A stretch of DNA of 64,000 nucleotides from Natronobacterium texcoconense. Lineage in GTDB: Archaea; Halobacteriota; Halobacteria; Halobacteriales; Natrialbaceae. The notes beneath the pieces are model-generated. The model did no database searches. It was given only the letters and a program-made list of their open reading frames with translations, and was not told the origin of the DNA. Every line of letters begins with the position of its first letter. The first letter of the stretch is position 1. The stretch lies in assembly GCF_900104065.1 (NCBI RefSeq), contig NZ_FNLC01000001.1, positions 310,001 through 374,000 of the forward strand, written 5' to 3'. Shown here piece after piece: positions 1 to 8,861 of this stretch. The position numbers were made by a program, and so were the translations under genes.

Positions 1-212
1 TCGACCGTACTGGCTTCCTCCTCGTCGACTTCCGTCTCGAGTAGCGGAGTCAACTGCTCGAGTATCTCGCCGCCGAAGATGAGTGCGAATATCGCCACGA
101 TGATCGCGATCGACGTCTCGATAGCCGCAAGTGCGACGAACGTCGCGAGAACGGCGACGATGACGATAGCTGCCGGCACCGAAATCCGGGCGTTCGGCCG
201 AGCGGTAGTCAT
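1..212 (-). CDS. Small membrane protein, C-terminus cut by window edge
   Basis: Read on the minus strand from an ATG at 210-212, this frame stays open to the window edge for 70 codons. After a short polar N-terminus there are two closely spaced hydrophobic segments (about residues 11-30 and 33-48), then a Glu/Asp-rich stretch, as in small haloarchaeal inner-membrane proteins. I do not recognise a family. It is divergently oriented to the flavoprotein at 379, and the 166 bp between them must hold both promoters. Codon use matches the neighbours, so it is probably real, but the C-terminus is not visible. Confidence 0.6.
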   Translation of the reverse strand, partial: MTTARPNARISVPAAIVIVAVLATFVALAAIETSIAIIVAIFALIFGGEILEQLTPLLETEVDEEEASTV

Positions 213-378
213 ACACTGATGTTCGCGGACCAACACAAAAACGCTGTCATCGGTTTCGTTCCGTACTGGTTGGTCACCGTGACCGTCGTCGACCGACATA
301 TTATGAATTCTACTGGGCCAAATATTGGCTATTAATAGAACAAAGGACTAAAATAATAAAGTGGTGTATCGTGGCTCG
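213..378. promoter_or_regulatory. Divergent intergenic region with two tandem TATA-like boxes
   Basis: An AT-rich stretch lies just before the flavoprotein. It has one TATA-like box near 330-337 and a second at 351-360. The first is placed for a leaderless transcript beginning at the in-frame GTG at 361, and the second for one beginning at the ATG at 379. This matches the leaderless transcription common in haloarchaea. Which box is used is not known. Confidence 0.4.
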
Positions 379-1596
379 ATGTACGAGTGCGTTATCGTCG
401 GTGGCGGCATCCACGGAACCTACCTGATCCAGCGGCTGCTCGAGGATACCGACCTCGAGCGCGAGGAGGTTCTGATCGTCGACCCACACAATCGGCTCCT
501 GGCCTCGTTCCGGCGGAAAGCTGCTGCCTGCGAGATGGACGAACTCCGGTCGACGTTCGTCCACCACGTCGGGACGGAGCCGTTCGGACTCGAGGACTTC
601 GCCGAGGCCCGCGGCCGCGAGGACGACCTCCTGCCGACGCCGGGCTATCCGCGCCGGCCGTCGCTGTCGCTGTTTCTCGACTACGCCGACTACGTGATCG
701 ACCGGGGCGAACTCGAGTCGCTTCGCCGGCAGGCGACCGTCGAGTCGATCCGTCGAGTAGCCGACTCGGGGGACAGCGTCGTTCTCGAAACCGCCGAAGC
801 GGGGACGATCCGGACGCGAACCTGCGTCCTCGCGATCGGTCACGGCGACCGCTATCATCGCCCGGCGTGGGCCGAAGACGTCGACGGAATCGCACACGTC
901 TGGGACTCCGAGTTCGACCCCGACGCGCCGGCCACCGAGACGGTCGTCGTCGGTGGCGGGATCACCGCCGCACAGCTTTCGACCTGTCTGGCCGAGCGAG
1001 AGTCGGTCACGTTGCTGTCGCGCCACGACCTCGAGGAGGCGGTCGTCGAGGCCGAGCCGCCCTGGATCAACTGGAATCACATCGAGAGACACCTCCACCG
1101 GCATCCACCCGGCTCGCAGGCTCGATACGAGGTGCTTCGAGAGGCGCGAAACGACGCCACGATCCCGCCGACGTTGCTCGAGCGCCTCGAGTCGGCTGCC
1201 GACGACGACGACCTCTCGATTCGTCACGGAGCGGTCCGTTCGGCTCGCACGGTCGACGGCGACGTCCGACTCCTCCTCGAGAACGGCGGCTGTCTCTCCG
1301 CGGCGCGAGTCGCCCTCGCGACCGGGTTCGACCCCGTTTTCGATCACCCGTTCGTCGACCGCGTCGCCGAGACACTCGACCTCGAGCGTGGCTATCGTGG
1401 GATGCCCGTCCTGGACGATCGGACGCTCGCCTGGTGCCATCCCGACGGCGAACGGAGTTCGATCCACGTCTCCGGTGCGCTGGCTGCCGGAACAGTCGGT
1501 CCGCTCGCTGGCAACGTCGCCGGTGCGCGGCGGGCGGCAGACCGGCTCACCGAGTCGATTACGGGCGATCCCCCGGAGGTCGTTTCCGCCGACTGA
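379..1596 (+). CDS. FAD-dependent oxidoreductase with two dinucleotide-binding motifs
   Basis: A 405-residue flavoprotein. The N-terminal Rossmann motif VIVGGGIHGTYL (about residues 5-16) should bind FAD. A second motif, VVVGGGITAAQL near residue 190, should bind NAD(P)H. This two-nucleotide layout is that of FAD/NAD(P)-binding reductases and flavin monooxygenases. The substrate cannot be read from sequence. The ATG at 379 puts the Rossmann strand right at the N-terminus, as usual for the fold; an in-frame GTG at 361 would add six residues. The rhodanese gene follows 55 bp downstream in the same direction, so a sulfur-related redox role is conceivable but only inferred. A lysine/ornithine N-hydroxylase-like enzyme is an alternative reading. 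Confidence 0.8.
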   Translation: MYECVIVGGGIHGTYLIQRLLEDTDLEREEVLIVDPHNRLLASFRRKAAACEMDELRSTFVHHVGTEPFGLEDFAEARGREDDLLPTPGYPRRPSLSLFLDYADYVIDRGELESLRRQATVESIRRVADSGDSVVLETAEAGTIRTRTCVLAIGHGDRYHRPAWAEDVDGIAHVWDSEFDPDAPATETVVVGGGITAAQLSTCLAERESVTLLSRHDLEEAVVEAEPPWINWNHIERHLHRHPPGSQARYEVLREARNDATIPPTLLERLESAADDDDLSIRHGAVRSARTVDGDVRLLLENGGCLSAARVALATGFDPVFDHPFVDRVAETLDLERGYRGMPVLDDRTLAWCHPDGERSSIHVSGALAAGTVGPLAGNVAGARRAADRLTESITGDPPEVVSAD

Positions 1597-1651
1597 CTTC
1601 CGATCGACGCGAAACCGGACCGTTTTGTACTCGTGTGCAGTATTGGATTCA

Positions 1652-2023
1652 ATGAGCAAGATACGTCCACCGGAACTCGAGGACCGACTCGAGGAGCAGA
1701 ACTCGCCATACGTCCTCGACATCCGGCCACGCGAATCGTACCAGCGCGACCGCATCGACGGGAGCCGGAACGTTCCCGTCTATCACGACCTCCGAAGTGG
1801 GGACGAGACCGAACTTCGCGAGGAGATCTCGAGGGCTCCCGACGACAAGACCGTCGTCACGGTCTGTAAGGCCGGTATCGTTGCCCGGAAAGCGACGGCT
1901 GTCCTCGAGGACGAGGGATACGACGCGGTCACGCTCGCGGGCGGGATGCGTCGGTGGAACGGGTACCAGAACGGGTCGATTGGGTACCGACTTCGTTCGG
2001 CGCTGTCCGCTCTGTTGCCGTAA
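1652..2023 (+). CDS. Single-domain rhodanese-like sulfurtransferase
   Basis: 123 residues forming one rhodanese domain. The N-terminal signature YVLDIRPRESY (about 20-30) precedes the active-site loop VCKAGIVARK, whose catalytic Cys is residue 72. The family moves sulfane sulfur through a Cys persulfide. The loop is CKAGIVA rather than the more common CxxGxRS form, so activity is likely but the donor and acceptor are unknown. It lies 55 bp downstream of the flavoprotein and 80 bp before purS. A T-rich stretch near 2075 suggests purS has its own promoter. Confidence 0.85.
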   Translation: MSKIRPPELEDRLEEQNSPYVLDIRPRESYQRDRIDGSRNVPVYHDLRSGDETELREEISRAPDDKTVVTVCKAGIVARKATAVLEDEGYDAVTLAGGMRRWNGYQNGSIGYRLRSALSALLP

Positions 2024-2103
2024 TCGACCTCGCTGTATTCACGATCGTGTATTACGCTCTCGAGTCGAAAGCGTTTTTGAGCACGGTTACGGGGTAACAG
2101 GTA

Positions 2104-2355
2104 ATGACCGCGTACACCGCGACGGTGACGGTTCGACTCAAACACGGCGTCCTGGATCCCGAGGCCGAGACGACCAAGCAGGCCTTAGAGCGACTGGGCT
2201 TCGAACTCGAGGACCTGCGTTCCGCGGATCGGTTCGAGGTCGACCTCGAGGCCGACTCCGCCGACGACGCGCGCGAGCGAGCGGACGAGATGGCCGAACG
2301 GCTGCTGGCGAACCCGACCATCCACGATTACGACGTGGAGGTCGACGAACGGTAG
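2104..2355 (+). CDS. purS: Phosphoribosylformylglycinamidine synthase subunit PurS
   Basis: 83 residues matching the small PurS fold from end to end: TVTVRLKHGVLDPE at the N-terminus, then the helix region TKQALERLGF and a C-terminal strand IHDYDVEVD. PurS bridges PurL and PurQ in the three-part FGAM synthase, which converts FGAR, glutamine and ATP to FGAM in purine synthesis. The start ATG leaves only two residues before the first strand, the usual family length. purQ begins 59 bp downstream, so the two probably form an operon; purL is not in the window. Confidence 0.95.
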   Translation: MTAYTATVTVRLKHGVLDPEAETTKQALERLGFELEDLRSADRFEVDLEADSADDARERADEMAERLLANPTIHDYDVEVDER

Positions 2356-2414
2356 ATGACCGTAGCACACACCACGATCGAAACCGTCGGTCGCACCACC
2401 AGGGGGTGGCGACT

Positions 2415-3098
2415 GTGACGGTTTCGATCGTCAGATTCGGCGGCTCGAACTGCGACCGCGACGCCGAACGCGCACTCGAGCACCTCGGCATCGACGCCGA
2501 GATCGTCTGGCACGAGGACGGCCTCCCGGAGAACACCACGGGCATCGTCCTGCCCGGCGGGTTCTCCTACGGCGACTACCTCCGTGCGGGAGCGATGGCG
2601 GCCCGCTCGCCGATTATGGCGGAGGTCCGCGAAGCCGCAGACGAGGGCGTTCCCGTGCTGGGTGTCTGTAACGGCGCACAGATCGGCTGCGAGTCCGGCC
2701 TCACCGAGGGCGCGTTTACGACAAACGAGAGCGCCCGCTTCCAGTGTGAACACGTCTACCTGCGGGTCGAACGCGACGATACGCCCTGGACCGAAGCCTA
2801 CGACGAAGGCGAGGTCATCGAGGTCCCCATCGCCCACGGCGAGGGTCGCTACGAGGTCGACGACGACCGTCTCGCGGAACTCGAGGACGACGACCGCGTC
2901 CTCTTCCGGTACTGCGACGAGAACGGCGAGACGGGGCCCGAGGTCAATCCCAACGGCTCGAAACACAACGTCGCTGGTGTCCTCGGTGACCGAGAGACCG
3001 TCGCCGTGTTGATGCCCCACCCCGAGCGCGCGACGCTGCCCGACGTCGGCCCGACGGACGGCCAGGGGATCCTCGAAGGGTTCGAGAAGAGCGCGTAG
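2415..3098 (+). CDS. purQ: Phosphoribosylformylglycinamidine synthase, glutaminase subunit PurQ
   Basis: 227 residues of class I glutamine amidotransferase. The nucleophile elbow GVCNGAQ places the catalytic Cys at residue 85, and PHPER near residues 201-205 gives the His and Glu of the triad. The start FGGSNCDRDAERAL is typical of archaeal PurQ. PurQ releases ammonia from glutamine for PurL. I chose the GTG at 2415 because it gives the family's N-terminus (VTVSIVRFGG); a GTG at 2406 would add three residues. The stop codon abuts the stop of the convergent RaSEA gene with no spacer. Confidence 0.96.
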   Translation: MTVSIVRFGGSNCDRDAERALEHLGIDAEIVWHEDGLPENTTGIVLPGGFSYGDYLRAGAMAARSPIMAEVREAADEGVPVLGVCNGAQIGCESGLTEGAFTTNESARFQCEHVYLRVERDDTPWTEAYDEGEVIEVPIAHGEGRYEVDDDRLAELEDDDRVLFRYCDENGETGPEVNPNGSKHNVAGVLGDRETVAVLMPHPERATLPDVGPTDGQGILEGFEKSA

Positions 3099-4196
3099 TT
3101 ACCGCGTCAGCGGCCCGTTGAAACCTCGTTCTCGCTCCATCACCGTCTCCCAGGTCAGTTCGCACTCACAGGAGACCTGCTCGAAGACCGACGGATCCTG
3201 TCGCAGGTCGAAGTCCTTGATCGCCTTCTGGACGAGATCGTCACACTCCGTGCAGTTGTGTGGCCCACGGTCGGAGCCGTGGCCGACGGGGTCGGAGACG
3301 ACGATAGCGTCGACGTCGGCGGTCTCCTCGAGCACGTGCGCGACCGACCACAGCCACGGCGGGCGGTAACCGTCGTTGAAGTAGAGTTCGTCGACCATGG
3401 TGTACCGCTGAACGTTACAGGGGTTCATCGAGACGGTGTGACAGCCGTCGACGTCGGCACAGCGTTCGATCGAGGCGATCATGTCCTCGACGGCCTCGGA
3501 CTCGGTGAGGAAGGGTGGCTTCATCAGCAGGTAGGCCTTGATACCGGCTTCGGCGTCGTCGGCTGCTGCGTCTGCTGCCGCAGCCTCCGCGCAGGCGTCC
3601 TCGAAGTCGGCGAAGTCGAAGTACTTGTTCACGCAGTCGTGACGCACGCGGTCGGTCGCGGTCTCGAGGCCGATCGCGACGTCGGTGTCGACGCCGTACT
3701 GGGTGAAATCAGCAATTTTCTCTCGGTCGACGAAGTCCGGCAGCGATTCGACGACCATGCGTTCGCGGTCGGCGAACGTCTCCGCGATCGCTTTGCGGGT
3801 TTCGGCACCGACCTCCCGCTCGTCGAGGAAGGACCCGGAGGTGTAGATCTTGATGAGGTCGGCGGTGTCGTCGGCGTTTTCGGCCTCGTGCTCGAGGCAG
3901 ACGTCGATCTGGTCCATCAGGGCCTCGTGGGAGACGCTGCCGCCGTCGACGCTCTCGGCGACGTAGCCACACATCGTACAGCCGCCGGCACGCGCCCAGC
4001 GACAGCCGCCCGTGTTGAGGATGATCGTCAGGCTCTCCTTGACGCCGTCGGGCGTGTTGTCCTCGTCGAGCCAGACGCGGGTCGGCTCGTGCGGGTCGTA
4101 GCTGGCTTCCTTGCGCGATCGGATCTCGCGCATCACCTGATTGTGGGCGTCCATGCCCTTGCCCTGCTCGTAGACCTCGGGCGTGGGTTGACTCAT
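3099..4196 (-). CDS. raSEA: Archaeosine biosynthesis radical SAM protein RaSEA
   Basis: 365 residues. The cluster motif reads GGCRWARAGGCTMCGY, with Cys 65, 73 and 76 (C-x7-C-x2-C), an unusual radical-SAM spacing found in the family once called TIGR01210 or Elp3-like. Family work assigns RaSEA to converting the lysine adduct on tRNA position 15 (the ArcS product) into archaeosine. Other expected signatures are the GIKAYLLMKPPF strand, the SMNPCNVQRYT motif and a Cys-rich C-terminus (HNCTECDD, CECELTW). It lies downstream of the peptide transporter on the same strand, but 59 bp and a different function argue for separate control. Its partners tgtA and arcS lie about 25 kb away in this window. 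Confidence 0.9.
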   Translation of the reverse strand: MSQPTPEVYEQGKGMDAHNQVMREIRSRKEASYDPHEPTRVWLDEDNTPDGVKESLTIILNTGGCRWARAGGCTMCGYVAESVDGGSVSHEALMDQIDVCLEHEAENADDTADLIKIYTSGSFLDEREVGAETRKAIAETFADRERMVVESLPDFVDREKIADFTQYGVDTDVAIGLETATDRVRHDCVNKYFDFADFEDACAEAAAADAAADDAEAGIKAYLLMKPPFLTESEAVEDMIASIERCADVDGCHTVSMNPCNVQRYTMVDELYFNDGYRPPWLWSVAHVLEETADVDAIVVSDPVGHGSDRGPHNCTECDDLVQKAIKDFDLRQDPSVFEQVSCECELTWETVMERERGFNGPLTR

Positions 4197-4255
4197 TATC
4201 GAGGCAAGGGGCCCGAACGCCTAAAGCGCCTTCGTCTGTGCCGGCCGCAGGCCGA

Positions 4256-5608
4256 TCACTCGGCCGGCCGGTCCAGCCGCTCGCGTCCCGTTTCGTCCGA
4301 ACTACCCGTCCAGTCGACGGTCGCGTGCTCGTCGACCAGGTGACAGGCCGTCCGGTGGTCGGTGGCGACCGCCTGAAGGTCCGGCGTCGCCCGCTGGCAG
4401 ACCGTCGTAAACTCCGACTCGAGGACGTCGCGTGCCGACTCGAGATCGCCCGACGCGAGCAGTTCGACGGCGCGCTCGAAGGTCGCTTCGGCGTCGGGGT
4501 CGCCGATCCCATCCGTGAGTTCGTACTCCGAGCGGAGCGCGGCGTCGACCTCGTCTGCGGGGAGTCGGTCGGGGACGGTCCGATCCTCGAGCGGTTCCTC
4601 CGGATGGACCAGGTCGTACACTTCCTCGAGGTCCATCCCCTCTTCGACCCGCTGCTTGAAATCGAGCAGCGCCCGCCAGGTGCGTTGCGCTACGTCGTAC
4701 TCCTCGGGCGGCACGACCTCGGGACACCGAGTGTGGAACCGACAGCCTCGAGGCGGGTTCGACGGATCGGGAACGTCCCCTTTCAGTCGCACTCGTTCGC
4801 CGCGGTCCGAGAGGTCGGTCGACGGAATCGCCGAGATCAGCGCCCGCGTGTAGGGGTGTTTCGGATCCGAGAACAGCTCTTTCGTCGGCCCGACTTCGAC
4901 GAACTCCCCGAGGTACATGACGCCCACCCGATCGCAGATGTGGCGAACGACCCCCAGGTTGTGGCTGATCAGCAGGATGCTCAGGCCGAACTCGTCTTGC
5001 AGGTCCTCCATCAACTGGAGGATCTCGGCCTGAACCGAGACGTCGAGTGCGCTGACCGGTTCGTCGGCGACGAGCAACCGCGGGTTCAACACGAGCGCCC
5101 GGGCGAGGCCGATCCGCTGTTTCTGGCCGCCGGAGAACTCGTGAGGATACCGATCGATGTCGTCTGCCTCCAGCCCGACACGGACGAGCAGTTTTTCGAT
5201 GATTTCTCGGCGGAGTTCCCGGTCGGCCATCCCGTGGACGATCAACGGTTCGGCCAGCGACTCGCCGACGCTCATCCGCGGATCGAAACTCGAGTCGGGA
5301 TCCTGGAAGATCATCTGGGCGTCCCGACGGAACCGTTTCAGCTCCGTCCGGTCGTACTCGGTGACGTCCTGACCGTCGAACCGGACGCTTCCGGCCGTCG
5401 GCTCCTCGAGACGGAGGATCGTCCGGGCTGCCGTCGATTTGCCACAGCCCGACTCGCCGACGATGCCGAACGTCTCGCCTTCCGCTATTTCGAACGAGAT
5501 TCCGTCGACGGCCTTCACGCGACCGATCTCGTCTTTCAGGACGCCACGGGTCATCGAGAAGTGCTTTTTCAGGTCGTCGACCTCGAGCAGCGGTCGTCCG
5601 GTACTCAT
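4256..5608 (-). CDS. Peptide ABC transporter ATP-binding protein, OppF/DppF type
   Basis: 450 residues. Walker A is GESGCGKST, the signature is FSGGQKQR, Walker B is LLVADEP and the His switch is LLISHN. The C-terminal oligopeptide/dipeptide region begins at GCRFHTRCP. An ATG at 5606-5608 overlaps the TGA of the preceding ATPase by four bases, so the two are translationally coupled. The family powers uptake of peptides or nickel together with a DppD-type partner. Odd feature: about 115 acidic residues are inserted between the RCP cysteine and the closing ACHL cysteine of the C-terminal motif, making the protein longer than the usual 320-350 residues. Confidence 0.93.
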   Translation of the reverse strand: MSTGRPLLEVDDLKKHFSMTRGVLKDEIGRVKAVDGISFEIAEGETFGIVGESGCGKSTAARTILRLEEPTAGSVRFDGQDVTEYDRTELKRFRRDAQMIFQDPDSSFDPRMSVGESLAEPLIVHGMADRELRREIIEKLLVRVGLEADDIDRYPHEFSGGQKQRIGLARALVLNPRLLVADEPVSALDVSVQAEILQLMEDLQDEFGLSILLISHNLGVVRHICDRVGVMYLGEFVEVGPTKELFSDPKHPYTRALISAIPSTDLSDRGERVRLKGDVPDPSNPPRGCRFHTRCPEVVPPEEYDVAQRTWRALLDFKQRVEEGMDLEEVYDLVHPEEPLEDRTVPDRLPADEVDAALRSEYELTDGIGDPDAEATFERAVELLASGDLESARDVLESEFTTVCQRATPDLQAVATDHRTACHLVDEHATVDWTGSSDETGRERLDRPAE

Positions 5609-6636
5609 CGTCCACCTCCGGTGGCGCTGGTCGTTTCGTACGCGTCCGTCGGTTCGGGAAGCCCACCGTTCCCGTCGAGCCAGTGAACACACGATACCTG
5701 ATGGTCGTCACCGATATCCGTCAGCGGCGGCTGGTCGCCGACGTGACACTCCTCGGTAGCGTACTCGCATCGGTCGTAAAACCGGCAGCCATCCGGTGGA
5801 TCGGTCGCATTCGGCAGGCTGCCGGGGATCGGCTCGAGGGCCGATTCTCCCGGGAGACACTCGAGCAGTGCCTCCGTGTAGGGGTGTGCGGGGTTCTCGA
5901 AGACGTCTTCGATGGCTCCGCTTTCCATCACTTTGCCGGCGTACATCACGACGACGCGGTCGGCGATTTCGGCGACGACGCCGAGGTCGTGCGTGATGAA
6001 GACGATGCTCATGTCGTACTCGTCCTGGAGGTCCCGCAGGAGATCGAGTATCTGGGCCTCGATCGTCACGTCCAGTGCGGTCGTCGGTTCGTCCGCGATC
6101 AACAGATCTGGCTCACAGGCCAGTGCGATCGCGATCACGACTCGCTGTTTCATCCCACCGGAGAACTCGTGTGGGTAGTCGTCGATGCGCGTGGCCGCCT
6201 CCGGAATGCCGACGTCCTCGAGCAGCGTGATCGCTCGCTGACGGGCCTCGGATTTCGAGACGTCGTGGTGGGCGTCGATCGCCTCCCGGATCTGGTAGCC
6301 GACGGTGTAGACCGGGTTGAGCGCCCCCTGCGGGTTCTGGAACACGTGGCCGATTCGACCGCCACGTAGCTCCCGTAGTTCGTCCTCGGAGAGCGCGGTA
6401 ACGTCTTGTCCGTCGAAGTACACCTCCCCGCCGGCGATCTCTCCCGGCGGCATGGGGATCAGTTGCGTGATCGATTCGCTCGTTACGGACTTTCCAGAGC
6501 CACTTTCGCCGACGATACAGACGGTTTCGCCGCGGTCGACGTCGAAACTGACGCCGTCGACCGCCCTGACTACGCCGTCGTCGGTGTGAAAGTGGGTCTG
6601 CAGGTTTCGGATCGAGAGTAGTGGTTCGTCAGTCAT
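5605..6636 (-). CDS. Peptide ABC transporter ATP-binding protein, OppD/DppD type
   Basis: 343 residues, the normal length for DppD. Walker A is GESGSGKSV, the signature FSGGMKQR, Walker B LLIADEP and the switch VFITHD. The C-terminal Cys motif ([21 protein letters not shown]) is the form linked to an Fe-S or metal site in peptide-importer ATPases. It sits in the cytoplasm against the permeases. The ATG follows the TAA of the OppC-like gene by two bases, and its own stop overlaps the next start, so the genes are one operon. Confidence 0.95.
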   Translation of the reverse strand: MTDEPLLSIRNLQTHFHTDDGVVRAVDGVSFDVDRGETVCIVGESGSGKSVTSESITQLIPMPPGEIAGGEVYFDGQDVTALSEDELRELRGGRIGHVFQNPQGALNPVYTVGYQIREAIDAHHDVSKSEARQRAITLLEDVGIPEAATRIDDYPHEFSGGMKQRVVIAIALACEPDLLIADEPTTALDVTIEAQILDLLRDLQDEYDMSIVFITHDLGVVAEIADRVVVMYAGKVMESGAIEDVFENPAHPYTEALLECLPGESALEPIPGSLPNATDPPDGCRFYDRCEYATEECHVGDQPPLTDIGDDHQVSCVHWLDGNGGLPEPTDAYETTSATGGGR

Positions 6637-6638
6637 GG

Positions 6639-7808
6639 TTACCCGTGTCGTGGATCGAGTGCGTCTCGCAGCGCGTCGCCGAGGAAGTTGAACGCCAGTA
6701 CCGTCAGGAACAGGACCACGCCGGGGAAGGTCGCGACCCACCAGGCGTTTTGCAGGTCACCGCGCCCCTCGGAGATGACTCGGCCCCACGACCAGACGTT
6801 CGGATCGCCGAAGCCGAGAAACGCCAGCACTGCTTCGTAGAGGATCAGTGACGGAATCGCAAGGGTCGCGGCGGTGATGATCGTGTTCGAGACGTTCGGT
6901 ATCAGGTGGCGCGTGATGATCCAGCGTTCGCTCGCACCGACGTTTTTCGCGGCGTCGATGTACTGCTCTTCGGTCCGCTGGAGCGCCTCCGAACGGACTA
7001 GCCGCGACGTCGCCGTCCACGTCGTCAGCCCCAGGATGATGATGATGGTGAACAGATCACCACCGTAGAGGTAGACGACGAACAGGATGAGGAAGAACGT
7101 CGGGAACGTCAACATGATATCGACGAACCGCATCAGCACTTCGTCGACCAGTCCGCCGAAGTACGCGGCAGTCGTCCCGACGATGCTCGCCAGCACGACG
7201 ATCATCAGACAGCCGATGAGTCCGACCATCATACTCACTCGAGCGCCGATGACGGCGACCTGGAGAATGTCCTCTCCCGACTGCATCGTGCCGAGCGGGT
7301 GCTCCCAGGTCCCTCCTTCCAGGCCGGGGAGGTAGCTGTAGAACACCGGCGGCTGGTAGGCGTTCGTGACGTCCAGTTCGGGTCGACCGACGACGAACGG
7401 TCCGAACAGCGCCACCAGGAAGATGAACACGAGGAAGATCAGGCTCGCTACGGCGGCCTTGTTCTTCTTGAACTCTTTCCAGTAGTGTTTCGTTCGCCGC
7501 GGGTTCTGGTACAGCGGCACGATGCCGTAAAGGACTAGCACTGCGATGGTGAGCATGAACAGCCACTCGACGTTGCCAGGATTCGGGGCGAACTCGATCG
7601 GACCGAACTGATAGTCCACCAGCGGCTGACGGTGGTCCCCGTACAGGTAGTCGAGAATCCACCCGACGACGATTCCGCCCATCGTCAGGACGGCCGCGAT
7701 CCGCGTTCGGGTCAACTCGGGGCTACCTTCGTACGCTTCCCAGTCGATATCTTCGAAGCTGATGTCGTCGTGAACGTCGTTCTGGTCGCCGTGTGTTTCC
7801 GTACTCAT
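6639..7808 (-). CDS. Peptide ABC transporter permease, OppC/DppC type
   Basis: 389 residues. A haloarchaeal N-terminal extension holds two extra predicted membrane segments (about 35-55 and 83-102). The classic OppC core follows: the periplasmic start HPLGTMQSGEDI and the cytoplasmic coupling helix EALQRTEEQYIDAAKNVGAS, which contacts the ATPases. The C-terminal FNFLGDALRDALDPR is the standard end of the family. Its ATG overlaps the TAA of the OppB-like gene by one base. The substrate could be peptide, nickel or sugar; peptide is the default reading from the binding protein. Confidence 0.93.
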   Translation of the reverse strand: MSTETHGDQNDVHDDISFEDIDWEAYEGSPELTRTRIAAVLTMGGIVVGWILDYLYGDHRQPLVDYQFGPIEFAPNPGNVEWLFMLTIAVLVLYGIVPLYQNPRRTKHYWKEFKKNKAAVASLIFLVFIFLVALFGPFVVGRPELDVTNAYQPPVFYSYLPGLEGGTWEHPLGTMQSGEDILQVAVIGARVSMMVGLIGCLMIVVLASIVGTTAAYFGGLVDEVLMRFVDIMLTFPTFFLILFVVYLYGGDLFTIIIILGLTTWTATSRLVRSEALQRTEEQYIDAAKNVGASERWIITRHLIPNVSNTIITAATLAIPSLILYEAVLAFLGFGDPNVWSWGRVISEGRGDLQNAWWVATFPGVVLFLTVLAFNFLGDALRDALDPRHG

Positions 7809-8779
7809 TAGCGATCACCGAAGTCGATTCGTGGGTCGAGGACGGTGTAACAGATGTCCTGTATCAGGTTGCCGATAATCGCGATGAACACCGGTATCAA
7901 CACTGTTGCAAGCACGAGCGGCGTATCCTGCTGGATGATCGCCTGGTAACTGACGAGTCCGAGACCAGGAATCTGGAAGATCACCTCGATGACGTAGCCG
8001 CCGGCAAACAGCAGGCCGAGAATGTCGCCGACGAGAATCGTGATCAACGGCACCATCGCCGGTCTGAAGATGTGCCGAATCGTGACCTCGTTCTCGGAGA
8101 GCCCCTTTGCCCGCGCTGTCTTGACGAACTCCGCGTGAACGTACTCGAGCGATTCCGCCCGGGCGTACCGCATTTCCGAGGCGATCGCCGCCGTCGAGAG
8201 CACGATCACGGGGAGTATCAGTTGCTCCGCGTTCGCCCACGAGAGCAGGGGAACGTCGGTCGAGTAGTACGACGGTAGCCAGCCGAGCGTGGTGGCGAAG
8301 ATCAGTATCAGCATAATCGCGAACCAGAAGTTCGGCAGGCTGATCCCGGTAAACGCAAACAGCGTCGCGGCGTAGTCCTCTTTGGTGTACTGGTGGGTGG
8401 CCGAGTAGAGGCCGATCGCGAACCCGAGAACTACCGAGAGCACCGTCGCCGGGAAGACGTACTGGAACGAGTAGATCCAGGAGTTGGCGATGACGTCGAT
8501 GACTGGCTGATCGTACAACGACGACCAGCCCCAGTCGAACGTCGCCAGTCCCACCATGAAGTTGCTGTACCGTTCCCAGACGGTGTCTCCGTGCCCGAGC
8601 TGCTGTTGATACAGTTCTCGTGCCTCGTCGGCAGCCATTCCCTGCTGTACTTGCTGGTCGACGAACGAAGCGCCAGCCGCCGAAATTGGCGAGAAGTCGA
8701 GCAACAGGAACGTGATCGTCAGCGTGATCCAGGTCGCGAAGAAGGTCCACGCGATCCGCTTTGCGATGTACGCTTTCAT
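7808..8779 (-). CDS. Peptide ABC transporter permease, OppB/DppB type
   Basis: 323 residues with about six membrane helices. It starts YIAKRIAWTFFATWITLTITFLL-like, a typical OppB first helix. The coupling segment VHAEFVKTARAKGLSENEV and the C-terminal LIQDICYTVLDPRIDF are both diagnostic. It heteropairs with the OppC-type permease encoded directly downstream. A gap of 82 bp separates it from the binding-protein gene, in which I see no obvious terminator. Confidence 0.95.
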   Translation of the reverse strand: MKAYIAKRIAWTFFATWITLTITFLLLDFSPISAAGASFVDQQVQQGMAADEARELYQQQLGHGDTVWERYSNFMVGLATFDWGWSSLYDQPVIDVIANSWIYSFQYVFPATVLSVVLGFAIGLYSATHQYTKEDYAATLFAFTGISLPNFWFAIMLILIFATTLGWLPSYYSTDVPLLSWANAEQLILPVIVLSTAAIASEMRYARAESLEYVHAEFVKTARAKGLSENEVTIRHIFRPAMVPLITILVGDILGLLFAGGYVIEVIFQIPGLGLVSYQAIIQQDTPLVLATVLIPVFIAIIGNLIQDICYTVLDPRIDFGDR

Positions 8780-8861
8780 TGTTCGTGTCTATCGATATAC
8801 ATTGGCTGTGATCCCCGAGATTCGGGGACGGGTACTATAGTTCGGAGAGGGCGACCGGGTG

